Counted from the first letter of the stretch, positions 8,229 through 17,693 are shown. The stretch: 64,000 bases of DNA from Gluconacetobacter diazotrophicus PA1 5 (GCF_000067045.1 NC_010125.1:3202001-3266000); one strand, 5' to 3'. The notes: generated from the sequence alone by a model not told the origin. Made by a program: numbers and translations.

Positions 8229-9722
8229 ATGGCAGGAATGACGTCCCGCCGGCCGGTACCAGACCGGGCGGCTCCCCATCCCTCCTCCCGCTTTTCCCCC
8301 CATGCCGCGCCCATCGTCACCGATATCCCCGCGCGTCTGGACCGGCTGCCCTGGTCGCGCTTCCACATGCTGGTGGTCGTGGCGCTGGGCATCACCTGGG
8401 TTCTGGACGGGCTGGAGGTCACGGTCGTCGGCTCGGTGGCCCCGGTCCTGCAGCGGGGGGACACGCTGGGCCTCTCGCCCGCAGGTATCGGCGGCGCGGC
8501 CTCGGCCTATGTCGCGGGCGCCGTCATCGGCGCGCTGCTGTTCGGCTGGGCGAGCGACCGGCTGGGCCGGCGGCAGATCTTCACCGTCACGCTGGGCCTG
8601 TACATCCTGGGCGTGGGCATGACCGCGCTGTCGTGGAACCTGACCAGCTTCGCGCTGTTCCGCTTCGTGACCGGCATGGGCATCGGCGGCGAGTATTCCG
8701 CCATCAATTCCGCCATCGACGAACTGATGCCCGCCCGGCTGCGCGGCCGGGTGGACCTGATCGTCAACGGCACGTTCTGGGCCGGGGCCGCGCTGGGCGC
8801 CGGGGCGTCGATGCTGCTGCTGCGCGGCAGCATCATGCCGGTCACCATAGGGTGGCGGGCCGTCTTCGCCATCGGCGCCCTGCTGGGCCTGACGGTCATC
8901 GCCCTGCGCCGCTGGATTCCGGAAAGCCCGCGCTGGCTGATGACCCACCGCCGGATCGACGAAGCGACCCGCATCGTCACCATGATCGAAACCCGGCATT
9001 GCGGCGTGCAGCGGGGTTCGGAAGTGCTGGACACCATCCAGATCTATCCCGCCGGCACGTTCGGCCTGCCGCAGGCTTTGCAGGTCATCATCGGGCCCTA
9101 TCGCGGGCGGGCCGCCTACGTGCTGGTGCTGATGGTGGCGCAGGCCTTCCTGTACAATGCCGTCTTCTTCACCTACGGGCTGGTCCTGACCCAGTACGAC
9201 CATGTGCCCGACAGCACGGTGGGGATGTATATCCTGCCGCTGGCGATCGGCAACCTGCTGGGCCCGCTGGTCCTGGGGCGCTGGTTCGACACGGTGGGGC
9301 GACGGCGCATGATCGGCCTGACCTACCTTATCTCCGGGCTGATGATGGCCGGCGTGGCGGTGCTGTTCGCCAAGGGCATGCTGGATGCGTGGCTGCAGAC
9401 GGCGGCGTGGGTCGCGATCTTCTTCTTCGCCTCGGCCGCCGCCAGCGCGGCCTACCTGACGGCCAGCGAGATCTTCCCGCTGGAAATCCGTTCGCTGACC
9501 ATCGCGCTGTTCTATGCCCTGGGCACGCTGTTCGGCGGCGTGGCGTCGCCGTTCCTGTTCGGATGGCTGATCGGCCAGGGCAGCCTGCTGGCGCTCGCGG
9601 CGGGATATGCCGCGGCGGCGATCCTGATGATCATCGCGGCCGGCGTCGCCATGCGCTGGGGGGTCGATGCGGAATGCCAGTCGCTGGAACGGATCGCCCC
9701 GCCCCTGTCCAGCATGCTGTAA
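8229..9722 (+). CDS. MFS transporter, sugar/organic acid:proton symporter type
   Basis: 497 residues with about twelve membrane segments. Signature elements of the sugar-porter/aromatic-acid branch: WVLDGLEVTVVG in helix 1, GWASDRLGRRQ after helix 2, MGIGGEYSAINSAIDELMP in helix 4, RWIPESPRWLMTHRR in the central loop, and GRWFDTVGRRRMIG in the second half. The D-G-L-E motif of helix 1 and GGEY resemble MFS carriers of organic anions and sugars. Start at 8229 is preceded by ACAGGA. Stop is 47 bases before the S-methylthioribose-kinase-like gene, so the two are likely one operon and the substrate may be that kinase's substrate. Confidence 0.88.
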   Translation: MAGMTSRRPVPDRAAPHPSSRFSPHAAPIVTDIPARLDRLPWSRFHMLVVVALGITWVLDGLEVTVVGSVAPVLQRGDTLGLSPAGIGGAASAYVAGAVIGALLFGWASDRLGRRQIFTVTLGLYILGVGMTALSWNLTSFALFRFVTGMGIGGEYSAINSAIDELMPARLRGRVDLIVNGTFWAGAALGAGASMLLLRGSIMPVTIGWRAVFAIGALLGLTVIALRRWIPESPRWLMTHRRIDEATRIVTMIETRHCGVQRGSEVLDTIQIYPAGTFGLPQALQVIIGPYRGRAAYVLVLMVAQAFLYNAVFFTYGLVLTQYDHVPDSTVGMYILPLAIGNLLGPLVLGRWFDTVGRRRMIGLTYLISGLMMAGVAVLFAKGMLDAWLQTAAWVAIFFFASAAASAAYLTASEIFPLEIRSLTIALFYALGTLFGGVASPFLFGWLIGQGSLLALAAGYAAAAILMIIAAGVAMRWGVDAECQSLERIAPPLSSML

Positions 9723-9769
9723 CCCCGCGCCACGTGACGCGGGGGCGGTCCGGCGGTAAGGATTCGGTC

Positions 9770-11047
9770 ATGACCGACACGCCCGAATCCCCGGCCGGAT
9801 ATCGCACGCTGGATGAAGCCGGCATCCGCGCGTTCCTGGCGAGCCGGCCCGCCCTGGCCGCGCGGCTGGGCGGCACACCGGGGACATGGCGGATTCGCGA
9901 GGTCAGCGACGGCAACCTCAATAACGTCTTCCTGGTCGATGGCGCCCAGGTCGATGGCACCGGGGGCGGTGTCTGCTTCAAGCAGTCCCTGCCCCATGTC
10001 CGGGTCGATCCGAACTGGAAGATGCCGCTGGACCGCACGGGGTTCGAGGCCGCGTACCTGCACGCGGTCCGGCCCCATGTCGGGGACCTGACCCCCGACA
10101 TCCTGCATTTCGACCCGGATCTGTATGTGCTGGTGGTGGAAAGCCTGGACCGGCATGTCGTACTGCGCCACGGGCTGATGCGGGGCGGCGACTGGCCGGA
10201 TGCCGCGCGCGCCGTCGGCACCTTCGTGGCACGCGCCACGTTCCCCACCACGACGCTGGCCCTGCCGTTCGAGGACGTGTCCCGCCTGCTGGAGCCGTTT
10301 TCGCGCAACCATACGTTGACGCGCATCACCGTCGACCTGGTCCTGACCGACCCGTATCGCGTTCATCCGCGCAATCACTGGCTCAGTCCCGCACTGGACG
10401 GCATCGCGGCGCGCATTCGCACCGATCCCGGCGTGCGCCGCAGCATCGGCCGGATGCAGGCGCGCTTCCTGACCTGCCGCCAGGCGCTGCTGCATGGCGA
10501 CCTTCATACCGGGTCGGTCATGGTGTCGGGCACCGACACGCGCATCATCGACGGGGAATTCGCAACACCCGGGCCGATCGGATTCGATTGCGGGCTGTTC
10601 GTGGGCAATCTGCTGCTGCACCTGTTCGCCATGGGCAACGCGGCCGGCCGCGACCGCGCGCTGCGCGATATCGGGCGGTTCTGGACGGCTTTCCGGGACG
10701 AATTCGTGGACCTGTGGCGCGTCGCCACCCTGCGGGGCGGCACCGGGGACGCCTATGCCGCCAGCCTGTTTCGCGACGACGCGACCGGCCTGCTTCAGGC
10801 GCAGGACGATATGATGCGCGAGGTCGAGGCCGACACGATCGCCTTCGCCGCGATGGAGGTCATTCGGCGCATCGTCGGATATGCGCACGTGCCCGATTTC
10901 GACACGATCCCGGACATCGCCACGCGCGCCGGCCGCCAGGGCGCAGCCCTGTCGCTGGCGTGCGACCTGCTGGCCGATCCGAAGTCCGCCCCGTCCATCG
11001 CGGCACTGATCGACCTGGCACATGCCCGCGCGTGCGATCGCGCGTAA
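9770..11047 (+). CDS. mtnK: S-methyl-5-thioribose kinase-like phosphotransferase
   Basis: 425 residues, aminoglycoside-phosphotransferase fold. Early motif REVSDGNLNNVFLV and FKQSLPHVRV are as in MTR kinases; the catalytic loop LLHGDLHTGSVMV and metal site IDGEFATPGPIGFDCG correspond to the MtnK pattern HGDLHTGS and DPEFA-GPMGFD. One difference is Gly where the family has Pro in the DPEFA stretch. MtnK phosphorylates methylthioribose in methionine salvage; no other salvage gene (mtnA, B, C, D, N) is in the window. With the MFS gene before it, this could be an uptake-and-phosphorylation pair for methylthioribose or a related 5-deoxypentose. Confidence 0.75.
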   Translation: MTDTPESPAGYRTLDEAGIRAFLASRPALAARLGGTPGTWRIREVSDGNLNNVFLVDGAQVDGTGGGVCFKQSLPHVRVDPNWKMPLDRTGFEAAYLHAVRPHVGDLTPDILHFDPDLYVLVVESLDRHVVLRHGLMRGGDWPDAARAVGTFVARATFPTTTLALPFEDVSRLLEPFSRNHTLTRITVDLVLTDPYRVHPRNHWLSPALDGIAARIRTDPGVRRSIGRMQARFLTCRQALLHGDLHTGSVMVSGTDTRIIDGEFATPGPIGFDCGLFVGNLLLHLFAMGNAAGRDRALRDIGRFWTAFRDEFVDLWRVATLRGGTGDAYAASLFRDDATGLLQAQDDMMREVEADTIAFAAMEVIRRIVGYAHVPDFDTIPDIATRAGRQGAALSLACDLLADPKSAPSIAALIDLAHARACDRA

Positions 11048-11061
11048 CGTTCACGCTCTGG

Positions 11062-11090
11062 TTGAGTTCCGCGCAATGTGCCCATAATGT
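11062..11090 (+). promoter_or_regulatory. Sigma-70-type promoter for the ABC exporter genes
   Basis: TTGAGT at 11062-11067 and TAATGT at 11085-11090 are separated by 17 bases, with the start codon of the ATPase gene 27 bases further. An inverted repeat AATGT/ACATT surrounds the start of transcription and could be an operator. Confidence 0.5.
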
Positions 11091-11117
11091 GACATAACAT
11101 TGCAGGCAAGGAGCCCG

Positions 11118-12017
11118 ATGACGCACGCAACATCTGCCGCGACCGCGCCATCGGTCGTCGAAATGGCCGATCTGGTCAAGACATTCGGCAATCGTCGTGC
11201 GCTGGACGGCATTTCGGCTTCCGTCGCCCCCGGCGAGATCGTGGCGCTGCTGGGGCCGAACGGGGCGGGGAAATCCACCCTGATCGGCTGCCTGCTCGGC
11301 TTTCTCCTGCCCAGTTCGGGCAGCGTCCGGATCTTCGGGCACGAGGCCGGCGAGTTGCCGCCGGACATTCGCGCCCGCACGGGGTACGTGCCCCAGAGCA
11401 TGAACGCCTTTTCCTCGTTCCGCGTGGGGCAGTTGATCGACTATCTGGGCACGTTCTACGCCGTGCCGCCCCCGCCGCCCGACCCGGCGCTGCTGGCCTG
11501 GGCGAACCTGGATATGACAGCCCGGGTCAAGGGGCTGTCGGGCGGGCAGAAGCAGCGGCTGTCCATCGTGCTGGCCTTTCGCCATCGGCCGGATTTCCTG
11601 GTGCTGGACGAACCGGTGGCCAGCCTGGACCCGCAGGCCCGGCGCGATTTCATGACGCTGCTGGCCGATTACTGTGCCGCGTCGCAACGCAGCGTGCTGA
11701 TTTCGTCGCACATCCTGTCGGACCTGGAAAAGGTCGCCACCCGCGCCCTGTTCGTCGCGCGGGGCAGGATCGTCCATGACACGCCGATGGCCCGCTTCCG
11801 CGATTCGATCCGCTGGATCGTGCCGGCCGAGGGCGCCCCGGCCCTGCCGGCGGACCTGCTGCGGGGTTGTCCGGCCCTGAAAATGCTTGGAGGAAACGAG
11901 GCGACGGGTGCCGTCCTGGTGGATGGCTGGTGCGACAGCATGCGCGGGCATGTGGCGGAGGTGGCGGAGATCCGCACGCCCGACCTCGAGGCCGCGTTCC
12001 TGGAAATCACCCGATGA
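11118..12017 (+). CDS. ABC transporter ATP-binding protein
   Basis: 299 residues. Walker A GPNGAGKST, signature LSGGQKQRLS, Walker B FLVLDEPVASLD and the switch His in ISSHILSDLEK are all present, so it should hydrolyse ATP. The N-terminal half resembles the DrrA/CcmA/multidrug-type branch that pairs with a separate permease; after about residue 215 comes a divergent C-terminal domain. The ATG at 11118 follows AAGGAGCCCG, a strong ribosome site, and is preferred over an ATG at 11100. The stop abuts the permease gene. Confidence 0.9.
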   Translation: MTHATSAATAPSVVEMADLVKTFGNRRALDGISASVAPGEIVALLGPNGAGKSTLIGCLLGFLLPSSGSVRIFGHEAGELPPDIRARTGYVPQSMNAFSSFRVGQLIDYLGTFYAVPPPPPDPALLAWANLDMTARVKGLSGGQKQRLSIVLAFRHRPDFLVLDEPVASLDPQARRDFMTLLADYCAASQRSVLISSHILSDLEKVATRALFVARGRIVHDTPMARFRDSIRWIVPAEGAPALPADLLRGCPALKMLGGNEATGAVLVDGWCDSMRGHVAEVAEIRTPDLEAAFLEITR

Positions 12018-12030
12018 CCCGTGCCTGGAC

Positions 12031-13428
12031 GTGCTACGCGCGGCCCTGCGCAACTATGCCTCGCGCGCGTTCGTCGTCGGGAATCCAACCCTTTATTCCG
12101 CCCTCCTGTTCCTGGCGATCACGCCTTCCTGGGTCGCGAAGGTAGGGCCCGGATTGCGGCACGGCACAACCGCCGCGATGGACCATGCCGGCGCCAATCC
12201 GTTGTCCATGACCGCGTTCATGGGCATGACCAGCATCAGCACCTATTACTGGCGCCAGGTCGGTGAATCGCTCGCCACGACCATTCCGGGGTTTCTGGCG
12301 GCGGAATTGCGGGCGGGACTTACGGTCGTGGCCCTGCTGTTCGTGGCGCTGACGATCCCGCTTCTGTGGTGCGGCCTGCCGGTCGCGGGTGCGGCCGCGT
12401 TCGTCGCCTTCAGCTTTACCTTCGCGGCGGGCGGCCGACCAGTGCGGGGCGAAAAGCGCTCGCTGAAATGGCTGCGCGTCGGAATCATGACAGGCGGCGC
12501 GCTCTTTTCGTTCATTCCGCAATGGCAGATCTGGCTGCTGTTCCTGCCGTGGCCGCTGGCGGCCGGCATCGTGGCCGTGTGCGGCACGCTGGTGGTCCTG
12601 GGCATGACCTATCATGCCGGACGCACCCAGGCGGAGCAGGAGCAGGCCGAAAACCGGGCCGACAGCCGGCGGACGTCCGTCATGCAGCCGGGCGTCGTGG
12701 GCCGGACGCTCGGACACCTGATGCTCTGGCAGCCGCCCATGCTGCGGCAGGCGCCGCTGCCGCCCACCCTGGCACGCCCCCTGGGGCCGGCGGGAATCCT
12801 GCTGATGGCACTGGCATCGGTTACGGGCATGCTGGCCATCAGCGCCATGACCGCGTCCATCATGGTCCTGATGCATGAAGGCGCGTTCGCCCCGATCTTC
12901 CGCGATACCGCGCGGGGGGGCCTGGTCACGCTGCCGGGCGTGACGCTCATGGTGCTGAGCAACTGGCTGCTGAATCGCAAGGACTGGCCGTTCTTCTTCA
13001 TGGCCGGGCGATATGGCAGCCGCGTGGCCTTCGCCCGGACGATGTTCCGGGCCTACCGGCTCAACGTCCTCCTGTGGGGCGTCGGGGTCATCGTGCCGGT
13101 GATGCTGGTGCTGGTCCTGCTGGGCAGCGTCCCGGGCGCCGCCGCCGGGTGGCTGGGCGTGCTGCTGGTCCTGATGTTCACGGGCGCATGCTACGGGTCC
13201 TCGGTCCCCCTGATCTGGCGGGAACTGGGGGGCAAGGGCGTCACGATCGCGGCCGGCATGGCCGCATACATGGCGATGATCCTGGCCAATCCGGTCGTCC
13301 TGTACCGCGCCCACCATGCCGACCTGGCCATCGCCGCGTCGCTGGCGATCTTCGTGGCCGGGATGGCAGTCTCGCAAGTGGCCCCCCGGCAACTGACCCG
13401 CATGGACTGGCCGTTCGACGGGGAATAG
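12031..13428 (+). CDS. ABC-2 type permease partner (multi-pass membrane protein)
   Basis: About 465 residues with around ten hydrophobic segments and a charged central loop (HAGRTQAEQEQAENRADSRR). No annotated family is certain, but position directly after the ATPase and the membrane pattern make it the permease of the pair, probably an exporter since no binding protein is near. No ATG lies at the beginning of the frame; GTG at 12031 (VLRAALRNYASRAF), 13 bases after the ATPase stop, is the best start. The frame stays open with good codon bias to 13428. It converges on the aminotransferase gene with 17 bases between. Confidence 0.75.
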   Translation: MLRAALRNYASRAFVVGNPTLYSALLFLAITPSWVAKVGPGLRHGTTAAMDHAGANPLSMTAFMGMTSISTYYWRQVGESLATTIPGFLAAELRAGLTVVALLFVALTIPLLWCGLPVAGAAAFVAFSFTFAAGGRPVRGEKRSLKWLRVGIMTGGALFSFIPQWQIWLLFLPWPLAAGIVAVCGTLVVLGMTYHAGRTQAEQEQAENRADSRRTSVMQPGVVGRTLGHLMLWQPPMLRQAPLPPTLARPLGPAGILLMALASVTGMLAISAMTASIMVLMHEGAFAPIFRDTARGGLVTLPGVTLMVLSNWLLNRKDWPFFFMAGRYGSRVAFARTMFRAYRLNVLLWGVGVIVPVMLVLVLLGSVPGAAAGWLGVLLVLMFTGACYGSSVPLIWRELGGKGVTIAAGMAAYMAMILANPVVLYRAHHADLAIAASLAIFVAGMAVSQVAPRQLTRMDWPFDGE

Positions 13429-13445
13429 AGCCGGCGTGCGGTTCC

Positions 13446-14684
13446 TCAGCCCAGGCCGGCGACGAACGTCGCGATGCGCGCGCAGGCTTCGCGCAGCGTC
13501 TCGTCATCCGTGGCGCAGGACAGGCGCAGATAGGGTCCCTTGCCGAAGGCGCTGCCTTGGACGCAGGCCACGTGCTGTTCATCCAGCAGGGCGATGGCGA
13601 AATCCTCGTCCGTTCGCAGCATGCGGCCGCCCTGGCTGGTCTTGCCCAGGCATCCGGCAATCCCCGGATAGGCATAGAACGCGCCCTGCGGCATGGCGCA
13701 TGTCACCCCGGGGATGGCGCGCAGGGACTCGACCACCATGGCGCGGCGCCGGGCATAGGTGTCGCGCATTTCGGCCACCAGCCCGGCCGGTCCGTCCAGG
13801 GCGGCCGCGGCGGCGGCCTGGGCGATGGAACACACGCCGGAGGTCGCATTCCCCTGCACCCGCGTCATCATGCGGATCAGCCGCGCCGGGCCGCCGCCAT
13901 AGCCGATGCGCCAGCCGGTCATGGCATAGGATTTCGACACGCCGTTCAGCGTCAGGATGCGGGATTTCAGGTCGGGCGCCACGGCGGCGAGGGAATGGTG
14001 CCGCGCCCCGTCGAAGACCAGATGTTCGTAGATTTCGTCGGACAGGATCCAGGCCTGCGGATAGCGGCGCAGTACCTCGGAGATCGCTTCCAGGTCCGCG
14101 AGCGTGACCACCGCGCCGGTCGGGTTGTTGGGAAAATTCAGCACCACCCAGCGCGTGCGCGGCGACAGCGCGGCCTCCAGCGCCGGGGCGGTCAGGCGGA
14201 ATCCGTCTTCCTCGCGGCATGCGGCGAAGACCGGCACGCCGCCGAACAGCCGCGCCGCCAGCGGGTAGCTGACCCAGTAGGGCGAGGGAATGACGATTTC
14301 GTCCCCCGCATCGATCGTCGCCATGAAGGCGTTGAAGATCACCTGCTTGCCGCCGTTGGACACCATCAGTTCCGCAGGCGTGTAGGCCAGGCCATTCTCG
14401 CGCTCGAACTTCCGTGCGATCGCCGCCTTCAGCGCCGGCGTGCCGTCGACGGGCGGGTATTTCGTCTGCCCGTCCAGCGCGGCGCGATGGGCGGCCTCGA
14501 TCACCGCGTGCGGCGTCGCGAAATCGGGCTCGCCCAGCGCCAGGGACAGGACCTGGTGCCCTTCGGCCCGCAGGGCGCGGGCCCGGACCGCCATGGCGAT
14601 GGTGGCGGGCGAGTCCAGGCGCGCGGTGCGCGCGGCAAAGCCCGGTTCGGCCACCCCGACGCCCGCCGGACCCGTGCCCGTCAC
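13446..14684 (-). CDS. Class I/II PLP aminotransferase (aspartate aminotransferase-like, copy 2)
   Basis: 412 residues, fold-type I. The PLP lysine lies in NGVSKSYAMTGWRIGYG; other marks are LGEPDFATP, NFPNNPTGAV, SDEIYEHLVF and the C-terminal YLRLSCATDDE (substrate carboxylate arginine). It is clearly a paralogue of the gene immediately upstream (for example GKQVIFNAFMATIDAGDE against GKQVIYNAMVATLNAGDE), with a longer N-terminus. The two genes are separated by only two bases, so they are co-transcribed. Substrate may be aspartate, prephenate or another dicarboxylic amino acid; not decidable here. Confidence 0.88.
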   Translation of the reverse strand: MTGTGPAGVGVAEPGFAARTARLDSPATIAMAVRARALRAEGHQVLSLALGEPDFATPHAVIEAAHRAALDGQTKYPPVDGTPALKAAIARKFERENGLAYTPAELMVSNGGKQVIFNAFMATIDAGDEIVIPSPYWVSYPLAARLFGGVPVFAACREEDGFRLTAPALEAALSPRTRWVVLNFPNNPTGAVVTLADLEAISEVLRRYPQAWILSDEIYEHLVFDGARHHSLAAVAPDLKSRILTLNGVSKSYAMTGWRIGYGGGPARLIRMMTRVQGNATSGVCSIAQAAAAAALDGPAGLVAEMRDTYARRRAMVVESLRAIPGVTCAMPQGAFYAYPGIAGCLGKTSQGGRMLRTDEDFAIALLDEQHVACVQGSAFGKGPYLRLSCATDDETLREACARIATFVAGLG

Positions 14685-14686
14685 GT

Positions 14687-15889
14687 TCAGCGCAACCCGG
14701 CGCAGAAGCGCTGGATGCGGGTGCAGGCTTCGCGCAGGCTTTCGGTATCGGTCGCGTAGGAAATGCGGAAATGGCCGGCGAACATGAAGGCCGCGCCATG
14801 CACCGCCGCCACGCCCTCTTCCTCCAGCAGGGCGGTGACGAAGGCCTCGTCATCGACGATGGCCGTCCCGCCGGCGCTGACCTTGCCCAGGCATCCCTCG
14901 ATCGACGGGAAGACGTAGAACGCGCCCTCGGGCCGGGAACAGGTCAGGCCGCGCGCCTGGTTCATCATGCCCACCACCAGGTCGCGGCGGTCCTGGTAGG
15001 CGCGCACCATGTCGCCGATGAAGTCCTGCGGGCCGGACAGGGCCTCCAGCGCCGCCGCCTGGCTGATCGAGCAGGTGCCCGAGGTCGACTGGCTCTGCAG
15101 CTTGTTCATCGCGCGCGTCAGCACGGCCGGCGCGCCGGAAAAGCCGATGCGCCAGCCGGTCATGGCATAGGCCTTGGACACACCGTTCATCGTCACCGTC
15201 CGGTCGCGCAGCCGGGGTTCGACCTGCACGATGGTGGCGGGCGTGAACCCATCATAGACCAGCTTGTCATAGATATCGTCGGTGAAGATCCAGACATCCG
15301 GGTGCCGCAGCAGCACGTCGCAGATCGGCCGCAGGTCCTCGGCCGAATAGGCGGCGCCGGTCGGGTTGCAGGGCGAGTTCAGGAAGAACCACTTGGTCCG
15401 GGGCGTGATGGCGGCCTCCAGGTCGGCCGCCCGCAGCTTGAACCCGGTCTCCGCCGCGCACGGGACGATGACGGGCACGCCATCGGCCAGCGCCACGATA
15501 TCGGGATAGGACACCCAGCACGGCGCGGGGATGATCGCCTCGTCCCCCGCATTCAGCGTCGCGACCATGGCGTTGTAGATCACCTGCTTGCCGCCGGTGG
15601 AAACGATGATCTCGTCCGGTGTGTAATCCAGGCCGGAATCGATGCGGAACCGCTCGGCCACGGCCCGGCGCAGCGGCAGCGTGCCGGCGACGTCGGTATA
15701 TTTCGTCTGGCCCGCTTCGATGGCGCGGATCGCCGCGTCCTTGATGTTCCGGGGGGTGTCGAAATCGGGCTCGCCGGCCGACAGGCTGATGACGTCCTGT
15801 CCGGCTTCCTTCAAGGCGCGCGCCTTGGTGGAGATGGCGATGGTCTGGCTGGGGCTGACCTTGTTTAGACGGGCGGCGATAAGATCCAT
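14687..15889 (-). CDS. aatA: Aspartate aminotransferase (copy 1)
   Basis: 400 residues, matching the alphaproteobacterial AatA type: MDLIAARLNKVSPSQTIAIS at the N-terminus, SLSAGEPDFDTP, NSPCNPTGAAYS, TDDIYDKLVYD, PLP lysine in NGVSKAYAMTGWRIGFSG, and HFRISYATD at the C-terminus. Interconverts aspartate and 2-oxoglutarate with oxaloacetate and glutamate. It is the first gene of a two-gene unit with its paralogue. Its identity with the second copy suggests local duplication followed by divergence; the shorter N-terminus here is the family-normal form. Confidence 0.92.
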   Translation of the reverse strand: MDLIAARLNKVSPSQTIAISTKARALKEAGQDVISLSAGEPDFDTPRNIKDAAIRAIEAGQTKYTDVAGTLPLRRAVAERFRIDSGLDYTPDEIIVSTGGKQVIYNAMVATLNAGDEAIIPAPCWVSYPDIVALADGVPVIVPCAAETGFKLRAADLEAAITPRTKWFFLNSPCNPTGAAYSAEDLRPICDVLLRHPDVWIFTDDIYDKLVYDGFTPATIVQVEPRLRDRTVTMNGVSKAYAMTGWRIGFSGAPAVLTRAMNKLQSQSTSGTCSISQAAALEALSGPQDFIGDMVRAYQDRRDLVVGMMNQARGLTCSRPEGAFYVFPSIEGCLGKVSAGGTAIVDDEAFVTALLEEEGVAAVHGAAFMFAGHFRISYATDTESLREACTRIQRFCAGLR

Positions 15890-16018
15890 GACACCGAAGA
15901 TCCAGAGGAACGGGAAACGCGCGCCCCTGTCGGGCCCGACGCGGAAGCCACCGTAATGCGAAGCGCAGCGCGAGGTAAACCGCTGATCCGCGCCGCGCGC
16001 ACGCCACCGATGCCGTTC

Positions 16019-16969
16019 TCAGATGGGAAGGGGGGCGCCCCCCATGGCCGCAGCGCGCACGGCGGCGGCGCTCTGTCCGGCCTCGCGCAGCGCACGCAGG
16101 GTCTGCGCCCGGTCGCGCTTGGCCAGGCGGCGGCCGTCGGCGTCCAGCAGCAGCGGATGATGGGCGTATTCCGGCGCGGGCCAGCCCATAAGGATCTGCA
16201 GCAGGCGATGCACGGCCGTCGCGGGGCGCAGATCCTCGCCCCGGGTCACCAGGCTGACGCCCTGCAGCGCGTCGTCATGCGTGACGCACAGATGATAGGA
16301 GGCCGGGCAGTCCTTGCGTGCCAGGACGACGTCGCCGAACGGCGCGACGGGCGCGGACAGCACGCCCTGCCCGCGCGCGTGCCCCCGCTCGTGCCACGTC
16401 ATGATCCCGCTGCCCGCCTGGTGCACCGCCCGGGCCATGTCCAGGCGCAGCACATGCGCCTGCCCTGCCGCGATCCGGTCGGCCCGCTCCGCCGCCAACA
16501 GCGCCCGGCAGGTCCCGCCATAGGCCAGCGTGCCGTCCGGGGCGCGATGGGGCGCGTGCGCGGCCTCGGCGGCCTCGCGCCGGATGTCGGCGCGGGTGCA
16601 GAAACACGGATAGAGCAGCCCGCGCTGCCCCAGCGCGTCCAGCACGCGACGATAATCGGCCATATGGTCGGACTGAAGCCGGATGGCGCCGTCCGGGAGG
16701 ATGCCCAGCCAGGCCAGGTCCTCGACGATCGCATCCGTGTAGTCCGGGCGGCAGCGGCCGGGGTCGATATCCTCGATCCGCAGCAGGAAACGGCCATCCG
16801 ATTCGCGCGCATGGCGCCAGGCCGTCAGCGCCGACGCCGCGTGACCCAAATGCAGGTACCCGGTGGGGCTGGGGGCGAAGCGTGTCGTGACGGTCTTTCC
16901 CCACGAAAACAGGATGATGCCGTCATGAATGCCCTCCCCGCCCGGGCCCGCTGTGCCGGACGCGGGCAT
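16019..16969 (-). CDS. gluQ: Glutamyl-Q tRNA(Asp) synthetase
   Basis: Truncated glutamyl-tRNA synthetase paralogue that attaches glutamate to queuosine at position 34 of tRNA-Asp. The HIGH-type motif is APSPTGYLHLGHA, the KMSKS equivalent is RRLAKRDRA near the C-terminus, and CFCTRADI with GGTCRAL gives the zinc-binding cysteines (CxC and a later C) typical of YadB/GluQ. It lacks the anticodon-binding domain of GltX, as expected for about 300 residues. The start is uncertain: conserved sequence begins at TTRFAPSPTG, with no ATG or GTG close by; the ATG at 16969 adds about 27 residues, and one at 17017 would add more. Confidence 0.88.
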   Translation of the reverse strand: MPASGTAGPGGEGIHDGIILFSWGKTVTTRFAPSPTGYLHLGHAASALTAWRHARESDGRFLLRIEDIDPGRCRPDYTDAIVEDLAWLGILPDGAIRLQSDHMADYRRVLDALGQRGLLYPCFCTRADIRREAAEAAHAPHRAPDGTLAYGGTCRALLAAERADRIAAGQAHVLRLDMARAVHQAGSGIMTWHERGHARGQGVLSAPVAPFGDVVLARKDCPASYHLCVTHDDALQGVSLVTRGEDLRPATAVHRLLQILMGWPAPEYAHHPLLLDADGRRLAKRDRAQTLRALREAGQSAAAVRAAAMGGAPLPI

Positions 16970-17060
16970 CCCTTGCGATATCGGGGAATGTTTGCGATAT
17001 AGATGGCAGGTTCTCAACGGCGCATATCATTCGGCGTTCGGTTATTGAGTACAACGCCTG

Positions 17061-17657
17061 ATGATGGTGTGGCGGCATCGCGAAAGGATGCGCCCCTTGC
17101 TTGCTGGCAGTCCACATTATCCGGCCCTGGTTCTGAATGCCGATTTCAGGCCGCTTTCCTACTTTCCACTGTCGCTGTGGTCCTGGCAGGACGCGATCAA
17201 GGCGGTGTTCCTGGACCGCGTTTCGGTCCTGAGCGAATATGACGAGGAAGTACGGTCCCCCAGCCGGTCTCTCCGATTACCCAGCGTCATCGCCCTGAAG
17301 GATTATATCCCGACCGCCCGCCGCCCCGCCTTTACCCGGTTCAACGTTTTCCTCCGCGACAATTTTTCCTGCCAATATTGCCTGGACCGCCTGCCGACCC
17401 ACGACCTGACGTTCGATCACGTCATCCCACGCTGCAAGGGGGGCCGGACGACCTGGGAAAATGTCGTCACCGCGTGCAGCCCCTGCAACCTGATGAAGGG
17501 CTCGCGCATGCCGCACGAGTTGAAGATGTATCCCCGCCGCACGCCCTCGCAGCCTTCCACCTGGGAATTGCAGGAAAACGGCCGCTCGTTCCCTCCCAAC
17601 TATCTGCATGAAAGCTGGCGGGACTATCTGTACTGGGACAGCGAACTGGATACCTGA
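17061..17657 (+). CDS. HNH endonuclease family protein
   Basis: 198 residues. The C-terminal half has the HNH zinc finger: CQYC, then LTFDHVIPRCKGGRTTWENVV, then CSPCN (DH...N...CxxC pattern). The N-terminal YPALVLNADFRPLSYFPLSLWSWQDAIKAVF is a very conserved leader of a chromosomal HNH protein found in most alphaproteobacteria, apparently a housekeeping gene rather than part of a mobile element. The substrate is unknown. ATG codons at 17061, 17064 and 17088 are all possible; the family-like sequence begins after 17088. It is divergent from gluQ, with a short shared upstream region. Confidence 0.85.
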   Translation: MMVWRHRERMRPLLAGSPHYPALVLNADFRPLSYFPLSLWSWQDAIKAVFLDRVSVLSEYDEEVRSPSRSLRLPSVIALKDYIPTARRPAFTRFNVFLRDNFSCQYCLDRLPTHDLTFDHVIPRCKGGRTTWENVVTACSPCNLMKGSRMPHELKMYPRRTPSQPSTWELQENGRSFPPNYLHESWRDYLYWDSELDT

Positions 17658-17693
17658 CCGGCAGGTCAGCGGTTGCTTCGCCGGCGGCAGTGC

